From Acidiferrobacterales bacterium (GTDB lineage: Bacteria; Pseudomonadota; Gammaproteobacteria; Acidiferrobacterales; SZUA-150), in NCBI GenBank assembly GCA_947258385.1, contig CAMYII010000017.1, positions 61,978 to 124,374 on the forward strand: a DNA stretch of 62,397 nucleotides, written 5' to 3'. Below the pieces are notes generated by a model. The model was not told the DNA's origin, did not search any database, and was given only the letters and a program-made list of their open reading frames with translations. Shown one piece after another: positions 9,421 through 15,535 of the stretch; position 1 is the first letter of the stretch; each line of letters starts with the position of its first letter. The translations under genes and the position numbers were made by a program.

Positions 9421-9755
9421 TCGTGAGTCATTGACATGTATGCTCACCGGATCGGTGGTCATGGTATCTGGGAGATGCGGATATCGCAGCTTTGTTGACA
9501 ACCGGGGTCTTCGTAATTTGGATCGAGCCGCTGGGTATAGTTTTATGCCGGAAGGATCACCGGCATACGCTCATGGACGAATCGAAGAAGTTCGTTAGCC
9601 GCAGTGACGATGATCGCAGCGGTGGGTTGGGGCTCAAGGCACCCCGGCTGGAGCCGGCATCCGTATATCGTGCATATCGGCGACTGCCGGATATCACGCA
9701 TTAGCACATCCTTAAATGCCAATGCGGAACTCCTGTTAATCAAGGACTTAATAGG
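9421..9755. other. Gap between priA and the cassette array
   Basis: No gene can be supported here. There is an 8-bp perfect hairpin, TATGCCGG with CCGGCATA, at 9544-9567. It has no following T-run, so it is not a clear terminator. Short open frames on both strands look like chance. No integrase gene or clear attI site is present. Confidence 0.4.
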
Positions 9756-9816
9756 CCAATATACCGTTATAGGGCCGGATGTTATCCGGCGGCGTCCGTA
9801 TATTCATATGTTAGGT
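9756..9816 (+). other. attC-like site at the left edge of the cassette array
   Basis: GTTAGGT at 9810-9816 fits the attC right core GTTRRRY and lies 7 bases before the start codon of the first cassette gene. It is preceded by a nested palindrome: an outer imperfect pair (AATATACCG with CCGTATATT) around an inner perfect pair GCCGGAT / ATCCGGC. No clear left core RYYYAAC is visible, so the site is degenerate or the trailing half of a lost cassette. Confidence 0.4.
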
Positions 9817-9823
9817 GTATGGA

Positions 9824-10132
9824 ATGAAATCAGGCATTTCATCCAAGATACCGGCCACGATAGATGGCGCACAGGTTCTTCTATACTCGCCCGTAGACGA
9901 ACGCCATCGTCACACGGGCCAGACAAAGCACTATCGTGGGTCTGGTCAACTTGAGCCTGCGCGTTGGCTGGCGATCTGTAAATATGAGGCTTCAGAGGGG
10001 TTCTACTTGTTCTATGGTGTTGAGCCCGGCGTAACGCAAACCGATACGTTTCATGACACCATTGAGGGCGCCAAGAGGCAAGCCGAGTTTGAGTATGAAG
10101 GAGTAAGCAGAACGTGGGAAACTCCCACCTAA
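9824..10132 (+). CDS. Cassette-encoded hypothetical protein
   Basis: This soluble 102-residue protein has no signal or membrane segment. ATG 9824 lies 7 bases after a GTTAGGT core, and the TAA stop lies inside the left core ACCTAAC of the next attC, the typical tight packing of an integron cassette gene. The central part (ARWLAICKYEASEGFYLFYG, about 52-71) followed by DTFHDTIEGAKRQAEFEYEG is well formed, with a strongly aromatic and acidic character, so a real protein is likely. I recall similar short hypothetical proteins in bacterial genomes but know no function. A GTG at 9815 is an alternative start. Confidence 0.7.
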   Translation: MKSGISSKIPATIDGAQVLLYSPVDERHRHTGQTKHYRGSGQLEPARWLAICKYEASEGFYLFYGVEPGVTQTDTFHDTIEGAKRQAEFEYEGVSRTWETPT

Positions 10133-10205
10133 CCATCAATTCCACTCGGACGCCAAACCCGCCGCTTCGCTCTGGGTTTGGCGCCGGTGAATTGAGCCGT
10201 TGGGC
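10127..10205 (+). other. Integron attC site (79 bp)
   Basis: The left core ACCTAAC (10127-10133) and right core GTTGGGC (10199-10205) both match the attC consensus RYYYAAC ... GTTRRRY. Between them lie inverted arms TCAATTC / GAATTGA and GCCAAACC / GGTTTGGC, with a short GC-rich loop. This is the recombination hairpin expected of a cassette boundary. Confidence 0.85.
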
Positions 10206-10229
10206 GGCAACTTACCAAGGGAGAGCTCA

Positions 10230-10532
10230 ATGAACCTATTTGATCGGCTGTTGGCGATGTTTGGCGTTGAACGGATGCCATGGGTAATCCGCGTCTATCT
10301 TCTGCTATTCCTCATCGTCCTAGGCATGCTGATCTACTCTGCCACAAACGTACCCGCCGAGTTTGCGGAAAATGCGCGCCATCCGTTGCAGCGGTTGTTT
10401 GAGTTTAGTCTCGATCTTCTGAAAATCATCCTAGGTGCATTACTCGGCTCCTTATCACTTGCGGCGACCCACCTCTGGGGTAAACTCCCACGCTCGCCCG
10501 CCCAAACAAGCGAATCTGAGGGTTCTGAATGA
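10230..10532 (+). CDS. Cassette-encoded small membrane protein
   Basis: This 100-residue protein has one clear membrane helix at about 20-40 (VYLLLFLIVLGMLIYSA) and a second hydrophobic stretch at about 68-88 (LLKIILGALLGSLSLAA). The C-terminal tail is polar. ATG 10230 follows an AAGGGAGAG ribosome site and the stop sits 3 bases before the next attC left core. It is the second gene of the cassette array. No family is recognised; a membrane-anchored hypothetical protein is all that can be said. Confidence 0.7.
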   Translation: MNLFDRLLAMFGVERMPWVIRVYLLLFLIVLGMLIYSATNVPAEFAENARHPLQRLFEFSLDLLKIILGALLGSLSLAATHLWGKLPRSPAQTSESEGSE

Positions 10533-11040
10533 GCCGCCCAACCTCGCATTCCAGCCGACCGCCTTCGGCGGCGGCTGAATTTTAACGTGTGTGCCGGGCA
10601 TGGCACAGTACTAGTCAGGTGCAAGTCCTGATACCAGGTGTTCGCAAAGCCGAAGGTTAGCAGAAGGGCAAGGTTAACATCGCGGAGGTGTGGTACATCC
10701 GGGACGAGTGGGCACGTGACCACGAAGTCCTCCATTTGCGAGCGGGGTGTGCTTTATAAATTGGGCGTCTACGCAGGGAAAGTGCTGTGTCTTACCCCGG
10801 GAGATCTCCTATGTGCCCTGGGATTCCGCGTGCGGAAGAAACTGGCTGAGTCAAAGGTGACTTTGGTTGACCGCATAGGAGAAGTCAGCAGAGGGAGTAG
10901 TAGTGTCGGCAGCAGGCGAAGCTATTTAGGCACTCGAACCGAAAGGACGAGCAACAGATAAGCCAAGCCGCGACGCTGCCAACATGAAGGCCTGAACGGT
11001 ACCCGAGAGGGTTTAATAGAAGCGAGTAGTCATTGATTGT

Positions 11041-12381
11041 ATGAGACAGCGTAACGCATCAGAAAAGCAACGCGAGTTGTCCCTAGCAATAGGGGATGAA
11101 ACGCTGTCTGGATCGATTGAAGAAGACGCTCCGGTAACCGACGATCCACTGATGGAACGCATAGTGAGTCGAGACAATCTACTCAACGCGTATCATCGGG
11201 TCAAACGCAATAAAGGATGCGCAGGGATAGACGGTAAGAGCGTTGACGACCTGTCGACTTTATTAAAGCAGCACTGGCCGTCGATTAAAGATCAACTGTT
11301 GCAGGGAAGCTATCAACCGCAAGCGGTCAAACGGGTAATCATCCCCAAAGCCGATGGCGGCCAAAGACAGTTGGGTATCCCGACGGTAGTAGATCGACTG
11401 ATCCAACAAGCCGTATTACAAGTCTTACAACCGCAGTGGGACCGAAGCTTCTCCCATTGCAGCTATGGCTTTAGGCCCAACCGCTCTGCCCACCAGGCGC
11501 TAGCCAAGTCGCAAGAATACATTAACGGCGGCTACCAATGGGTGGTAGACATGGATCTAGAGAAGTTCTTTGATCGCGTGAATCACGACAAGCTGATGCA
11601 CAGAATCAAAGGGCGGATCAACGATACCAGGGTGCTCAAGCTCATCAACAGGTATCTGAAAAGTGGCATCGTGCTCGACGCGCAATGGGAACCTTCCTTA
11701 GAAGGCACCCCGCAAGGCGGGCCACTGTCGCCACTGCTCGCCAACCTGATGTTGGATGACTTAGACAAGGAGTTGGAGAGGCGAGGCCATAAGTTTGTTC
11801 GTTACGCCGATGACTGCAACATCTACGTCAAGAGCCGACGAGCGGGCCAGCGTGTTCTGGATAGCATAACCTGCTATTTATCACGCCATCTAAAACTTAC
11901 AGTAAACGCACGCAAAAGCGCGGTCGATCGACCGTGGAAACGCACCTTCCTGGGGTTTACCTTCACCCGCAGCGGTAAGGTTAAGCGCCGGAAAGTAAGC
12001 AACGGTTCGCTCAGGCGTTTCAAGCAGACCATCAGGCAACTCACGCGACGAACCCGAGGCCGAACCATCCAGCGCATCATTGCGGATCTGCGCACTTATA
12101 TACGCGGATGGAGAAGCTACTTCGGTTTTAACGAAGTTCCCAGTCCGCTTAAAGACCTGGAGAAATGGGTTCGCCGTAAGCTACGATGTTACCTATGGAA
12201 GCAATGGGGTCGGTCAGGCTATCGCCAATTGCGTAAACGCGGCGTCAGCAGAGATTTGGCATGGAACACCAGCAAGTCTGCCCATGGCCCGTGGCGTCTG
12301 AGCCAAAGTCCGGCCCTTGTCATAGCGCTCCCGTGGCGCTATTTTAACGAACTTGGATTACCGAACTTAGTGGATCGTTAA
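11041..12381 (+). CDS. ltrA: Group IIC intron reverse transcriptase/maturase
   Basis: This 446-residue intron-encoded protein helps splicing and copies the intron into DNA. RT blocks are intact: NKGCAGIDG (about 57-65), QLGIPTVVDRLIQQAVLQVL (about 111-130), CSYGFRPNRSAHQAL, VVDMDLEKFFDRVNHD, EGTPQGGPLSPLLANL and the catalytic YADD at 255-258. The maturase region follows, with PWKRTFLGFTFT and WRSYFGF. The C-terminus has no HNH endonuclease, as in class C. ATG 11041 is used; an internal ATG at 11152 (MERIVSRDN) matches where shorter class C proteins begin and is an alternative. Confidence 0.93.
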   Translation: MRQRNASEKQRELSLAIGDETLSGSIEEDAPVTDDPLMERIVSRDNLLNAYHRVKRNKGCAGIDGKSVDDLSTLLKQHWPSIKDQLLQGSYQPQAVKRVIIPKADGGQRQLGIPTVVDRLIQQAVLQVLQPQWDRSFSHCSYGFRPNRSAHQALAKSQEYINGGYQWVVDMDLEKFFDRVNHDKLMHRIKGRINDTRVLKLINRYLKSGIVLDAQWEPSLEGTPQGGPLSPLLANLMLDDLDKELERRGHKFVRYADDCNIYVKSRRAGQRVLDSITCYLSRHLKLTVNARKSAVDRPWKRTFLGFTFTRSGKVKRRKVSNGSLRRFKQTIRQLTRRTRGRTIQRIIADLRTYIRGWRSYFGFNEVPSPLKDLEKWVRRKLRCYLWKQWGRSGYRQLRKRGVSRDLAWNTSKSAHGPWRLSQSPALVIALPWRYFNELGLPNLVDR

Positions 12382-12400
12382 TGGTTACTCAATCTACCGA

Positions 12401-12434
12401 ACCGCCGTGGTACGTGATCCGTATGCCCGGTGGT
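12401..12434 (+). ncRNA. Group II intron domain V
   Basis: A 34-nt hairpin from ACCGCC to GGTGGT closes with seven outer pairs, then two more pairs, a 2-nt bulge and a short upper stem. The CGC near its 5' side fits the class C catalytic triad. A length of exactly 34 nt is the rule for domain V. It lies 19 bases after the maturase stop, followed directly by domain VI. Confidence 0.75.
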
Positions 12435-12491
12435 GTGGGAGGAGGCGCACCGTGAGGTGCGCCCCTATCCCGATTATGCCTCAACAAAGAA

Positions 12492-12770
12492 ATGAAATGC
12501 TCGTTCTGTGACACCGAAGTAGAAAAAGCGGTCCGTGGTCCCGGGATGCTTTTCGTATGCCTCGAATGTGTAGAGGATCTCTCGGTGGCGGAGGAAAAAG
12601 ACATTGAGGGAAAGTGTTCGTTTTGCGGCACTGAAATCGGAACGGTTAAGGGGTTCTTTCGTTCCCGAAAAATAAAGGCCGTGGCGCTGCACCCGATCAA
12701 CGGAACCATTCTTTGTAATGAGTGTGGGAAGTTGTGCCGTGATATCGTTAAGTATCAAGTCGAGGCATAA
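12492..12770 (+). CDS. Cassette-encoded double zinc-finger protein (ClpX-N-like)
   Basis: This 92-residue protein has two copies of a CxxC...CxxC zinc-binding unit. The first is KCSFCDTEV with FVCLECVE (about 2-30); the second is KCSFCGTEI with ILCNECGK (about 41-80). Each resembles the N-terminal zinc-binding domain of ClpX, which dimerises and binds adaptors and substrates, but no ATPase follows. ATG 12492 lies 12 bases after the restored attC core and the stop overlaps the next attC. An adaptor or decoy role toward ClpX-type partners is a guess; the tandem zinc-finger structure is what can be seen. Confidence 0.75.
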   Translation: MKCSFCDTEVEKAVRGPGMLFVCLECVEDLSVAEEKDIEGKCSFCGTEIGTVKGFFRSRKIKAVALHPINGTILCNECGKLCRDIVKYQVEA

Positions 12771-12851
12771 CACGTCTTTCGCACCGACGCCGGGGACGAC
12801 GTACCGTTTCTTGATGTCGCTGTGGCGGCGCGACGCAACTCAGCGTTGGAC
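12765..12851 (+). other. attC-like site (87 bp)
   Basis: The left core GCATAAC deviates by one base from RYYYAAC and contains the stop codon of the zinc-finger gene. The right core GTTGGAC at 12845-12851 fits GTTRRRY. The arms between them (around TCGCACCGACGCC and GGCGGCGCGACGC) are only partly complementary, so this attC is weaker than the two upstream. Confidence 0.55.
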
Positions 12852-12894
12852 GTCAAAACATGGGAGAAACATAATGCGCTGGGACCGCAAGACA
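12852..12894 (+). other. Start of a truncated fifth cassette
   Basis: After the GTTGGAC core an ATG at about 12874 opens the frame MRWDRKTGSESNIL and then stops inside the adjacent palindromic repeat. This may be the head of a cassette gene cut off by the repeat. It is too short to identify. Confidence 0.3.
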
Positions 12895-12944
12895 GGGTCA
12901 GAGAGCAATATTCTCTAACATTAGAATTAATTGCTCTCTGACCC
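12895..12944. repeat. Palindromic repeat, copy 1 (divergent)
   Basis: GGGTCAGAGAGCAAT and its exact inverse complement ATTGCTCTCTGACCC flank a 20-base AT-rich centre. It belongs with the copies at 13132 and 17256 but has a different centre and lacks their outer AATCC arms. Confidence 0.85.
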
Positions 12945-12999
12945 CTGATCCCGATTATTCTCTGCGAGCTGCGTGATTATCGCCCTAAGGACGACGCGC

Positions 13000-13125
13000 T
13001 TATTGAGCTGTTGCCGCCTCCCCGCGTCGTGCCCACATGAAATAGACCAGCGGGATCACCAGCAGGGTCGGCGCCGTCGAGGCGAAGGTGCCGAAGATCA
13101 GCGAAATCGCCAGCCCGCCGAAGAC
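13000..13125 (-). pseudogene. Duplicated 3' fragment of the RND pump gene
   Basis: The segment 12964-13125 matches 18267-18428 with about 4 differences in 162 bases. On the minus strand it encodes only the last 42 or so residues of the RND pump (FGGLAISLIFGTFAS ... stop at 13000), and it breaks off six bases before palindromic repeat copy 2. An open frame that runs on through the repeat is chimeric and not a gene. The fragment marks a rearrangement joining the cassette array to the efflux locus. Confidence 0.9.
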
Positions 13126-13131
13126 TAAAAT

Positions 13132-13191
13132 AATCCGGGTCAGAGAGCAATGTTTCCTAATATTAGCAACAATTGCTCTCTGACCCGGATT
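13132..13191. repeat. Palindromic repeat, copy 2
   Basis: This 60-bp palindrome is bounded by AATCCGGGTCAGAGAGCAAT and its inverse complement, with a 20-base centre. It differs from the copy at 17256 by one base (G for A) and lies in the same orientation. It resembles REP-type palindromes mobilised by TnpA-REP transposases, but no such gene is in the window. Confidence 0.88.
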
Positions 13192-13205
13192 TTCACGGAT
13201 TTTCC

Positions 13206-13292
13206 CAGGTGGACTACACCTGTCTGAGCTGCCACAAGGACAAGGACAAGGCATGGGCGATCGAAGTTGGCAAGAAGGTCCACGGCGACTAG
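13206..13292 (+). pseudogene. C-terminal remnant of a c-type cytochrome
   Basis: The frame QVDYTCLSCHKDKDKAW, ending KKVHGD then TAG, contains a heme-binding CxxCH (CLSCH). It has no start codon and begins straight after the palindromic repeat, so its 5' part is gone. The lysine-rich ending is typical of small or multiheme cytochromes c. The parent protein cannot be named. Confidence 0.65.
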
Positions 13293-13321
13293 CCCGGCAG
13301 AAAAAAGACACTCATAAAAAG

Positions 13322-13393
13322 ATGGGAATCTCATTAGATAAAATGAAATGTTTTCGCTGTCACGATATCCATAAACTGCAGCGCAAGAAATAA
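13322..13393 (+). pseudogene. Second heme-motif remnant
   Basis: The frame MGISLDKMKCFRCHDIHKLQ ending RKK then TAA carries one CxxCH (CFRCH). It is in a different frame from the remnant just upstream and has no ribosome site. It looks like the tail of another c-type cytochrome, or of the same gene after a frameshift. It could instead be a tiny peptide gene. Confidence 0.5.
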
Positions 13394-13637
13394 CAAAAGA
13401 TCATCATCAGTTTATTTGTAAGACAATAAAACGGGTGCGACACTACTTACATTAAGTATCAGAAAAAAATATGCGGACCGTATTATCGCGACGAGTCTGC
13501 AAACGCGTCACATGGCGGTAAGTTACCTAAATTAAGATGAGGTAGCGCAATTTAACAGGAGGACTTCACCATGTCCGTCGCCACATCCGATCGTAACCAT
13601 TGAGGTGAAACAACTAATATACATAGGAGTTACCAGC
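13394..13637. other. AT-rich gap with a minute open frame
   Basis: There is no recognisable gene. A strong ribosome site (ACAGGAGGACTTCACC) precedes ATG 13571, which opens only ten codons (MSVATSDRNH) before TGA at 13603. A second good site (TAGGAGTTACCAGC) precedes the glycogen phosphorylase remnant. The short peptide may be a leader or the debris of an upstream gene. Confidence 0.4.
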
Positions 13638-13858
13638 ATGGCTAAGAAGATCCCGGTCACGAGCATTGAACACGAAGCCGTAAGAACTGGTTCGAGCGTG
13701 GAATCCCTGAAACAGGCCTTTTTAGATAATCTTTTTATGTCCAGGGTAAATTCCGTGATGTCGCAACCCCTCATGATATTTATATGGCGGTGGCCTATAG
13801 TGTTCGCGACCGGGTAATGGAGCGTTGGATAGCGCTTTGGCTCACGGGAGAAGATTGA
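13638..13858 (+). pseudogene. glgP: Glycogen phosphorylase N-terminal remnant, frameshifted
   Basis: ATG 13638 opens MAKKIPVTSIEHE and continues SLKQAFLDNLF. The frame then changes at a run of T near 13735. In the next frame the text continues YVQGKFRDVATPHDIYMAVA and YSVRDRVMERWIA, the N-terminal signature of glycogen/starch phosphorylases. One T has been lost (CTTTTTATG where CTTTTTTATG is needed). The frame then ends at TGA 13858 after about 72 residues, whereas the enzyme has roughly 800. It is a dead fragment with an intact ribosome site. Confidence 0.85.
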
Positions 13859-13867
13859 TCCAATAAC

Positions 13868-15349
13868 ATGGAGGTATTGAAGCGCACGATTGATCACCAC
13901 ACCATATGTTGTCAGGCAGCGTTATTTAACATGGCCGGCTCCCGTATGCCTATCACGGTAGCTCATGGCGAGGGCAGGGCGGAATTCTCCCGCACCGGTT
14001 CGGCACAAACGCTGTTGGCGTTGGCGTTGACGGTGCTGGGTCTGTTCACTATTCCCAGCAACGTACGTGCGATGGAAAGCGTGGCGTTGGAGAGTACGGC
14101 GCCCGACAGCGCCGTCGAGAGCCTCACCCCCCTCGATGATGCCCTCTCGCTCCCAGAAGCCAAGGAGCCCGTGCTCTTTAAAGAGCTGCCACGCCGGCTT
14201 GAAGATATGCCCCCTGTCCTGCGCGACGCCACCTTCAAGATCAACCTTCGCGCCTATCGCTTTGACCGGGAAGCAGCAAACGATCAGCGAGACTACGCAA
14301 ATGCCCTGGGTGGTGAGATCTTTTTCGAAACCGGTCAGTTCCTGGACATCGCTCAGGTTGGCGTGTCCTATTACAGCTCAAACCTGTTCGGCGACTCGGA
14401 AAACCCGGGCCGAACCGGGCTAGTCGCGTCCAACGGTGATGACCTCAACGTACTGGGGCAGGCTTATCTACTGCTTGGCGACGCCGACGGCTGGCAGGCC
14501 TCATTTTACCGCCGCGGCATCAAAGCCCCGTATCTCGATACCAACGATAGCCGTATGATTCCGCAAACGCAGGAAAGCTATTTCATCGCGCGTTACGGCG
14601 AGCAAAGCGATTTTGCCTTTGGCCACATCACCCGCACCAAACTAAAAAATAGTGAGAGCTTCATACCTATGTCAGAAGCCGCCGGTGCGCTCGACACCGA
14701 CAAGGGCGTATCGGTAGCGGGTGGGAAACTCGAGATTCTCGATGATGCCAACGTCGGTCTGTTCAACTACTATGGCTGGGACACCTTCAACACACTGTAC
14801 GCCGAGGCCAACTGGTCGTCTTACTTTCTCCGGTCAACCGGCGCCAAGGTCGGCTTACAGTACACCGATCAGCGTAGCGTCGGTGACCAACTCGTCGGAG
14901 ATTTTAACACCTGGCATGCAGGCATCAAAGGATCTGGCAGCGTGAAGAGTGTGATGTTGACGCTGGCGTACACTCAGGTTAGCGATGAAGCGTCAATACG
15001 TTTTCCGTGGGGCGGGTTTCCTAGCTATAACTGGGGCATGCTTGAAGACTTCAATCGCCCGGGCGAGCGAGCCTGGCGACTCGGGATCTCATTTTCCGGG
15101 TCAGGGTGGGGTCGCCCCGCATGGAGCGGTTTTGTAAACTTCACCCATGGCTACGACGCCCGCCTCGCAAGTTCCGGCGCTGCCGCGCCAGACGTGACCG
15201 AGTCTGCCTTTACAATCGACCACAAACCTGAGTCGGGTAGCGTTAAAGGTCTATGGGTGCGATTTAGAGCGGGGCGCGCCGAGTTCGACGACGGCAGCGA
15301 CGAATCGAATATTCGCCTCATCGTTAATTATGCTTTACCGATTCTATGA
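13868..15349 (+). CDS. OprD-family outer-membrane porin
   Basis: This is a beta-barrel porin of the OprD family, whose members import amino acids, small acids or peptides. The signal peptide lies at about residues 44-67 (TLLALALTVLGLF, cleavage after SNVRA). The mature part begins with an acidic linker and then barrel strands such as DATFKINLRAYRFD and GVSYYSSNLFG, and ends in an aromatic-poor ALPIL. The frame is open from ATG 13868; later ATGs at 13931 and 13946 would give a more usual signal peptide length, and no ribosome site decides between them. It sits 10 bases after the phosphorylase remnant and 186 bases before the AspT-type exchanger, suggesting a joint uptake role. Confidence 0.82.
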   Translation: MEVLKRTIDHHTICCQAALFNMAGSRMPITVAHGEGRAEFSRTGSAQTLLALALTVLGLFTIPSNVRAMESVALESTAPDSAVESLTPLDDALSLPEAKEPVLFKELPRRLEDMPPVLRDATFKINLRAYRFDREAANDQRDYANALGGEIFFETGQFLDIAQVGVSYYSSNLFGDSENPGRTGLVASNGDDLNVLGQAYLLLGDADGWQASFYRRGIKAPYLDTNDSRMIPQTQESYFIARYGEQSDFAFGHITRTKLKNSESFIPMSEAAGALDTDKGVSVAGGKLEILDDANVGLFNYYGWDTFNTLYAEANWSSYFLRSTGAKVGLQYTDQRSVGDQLVGDFNTWHAGIKGSGSVKSVMLTLAYTQVSDEASIRFPWGGFPSYNWGMLEDFNRPGERAWRLGISFSGSGWGRPAWSGFVNFTHGYDARLASSGAAAPDVTESAFTIDHKPESGSVKGLWVRFRAGRAEFDDGSDESNIRLIVNYALPIL

Positions 15350-15535
15350 TATGCGAACAGGTCTGCGGCGCGCAGGTGGGAAAGTGAGGAAGGTGTCGTG
15401 TTTGTCTTCTACTGCTATTTATATAAGCAAATGAGTAAATGGTTATTGGTTGTCAGAAAAAGGATAAACGAAACAAGAAGGCTTCTTGAATCTCCATAGA
15501 AACAATCAATAGTTGACATAGTTGAGGAATGATAA

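Larger units (their letters stand above)
10589..12474 (+). mobile_element. Group IIC self-splicing intron inserted in an attC
   Basis: This 1,886-bp retroelement starts with the conserved GTGTG (GTGTGCCGGGC) and ends CCTATCCCGAT. It carries a reverse transcriptase/maturase gene (11041-12381), a 34-nt domain V (12401-12434) and a domain VI stem (GGCGCACC / GGTGCGCC). The encoded protein resembles class C introns such as the Geobacillus GsI-IIC intron and has no endonuclease domain. Class C introns insert after hairpins, either terminators or attC sites, which fits the attC hairpin directly upstream. The intron is complete and looks active. The boundaries are supported by the exact restoration of the attC core. 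Confidence 0.88.
10536..12479 (+). other. attC site split by a group II intron
   Basis: The left core GCCCAAC is at 10536-10542. The hairpin arms CAGCCGACCGCC and GGCGGCGGCTG follow, and then the right core begins GT at 10587-10588 and stops. Removing the intron 10589-12474 joins that GT to TATGC at 12475-12479 and restores GTTATGC. The left core and hairpin arms are intact, so the site is a complete 58-bp attC interrupted inside its right core. Confidence 0.8.

Noticed and set aside
13000-13311. Minus-strand frame of 103 codons running through palindrome copy 2
   Set aside because: Chimera of an RND 3' fragment and repeat sequence; not a gene.
13605-13817. Small novel protein at this place
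   Set aside because: Its first half is the start of glycogen phosphorylase and the rest is out of frame.
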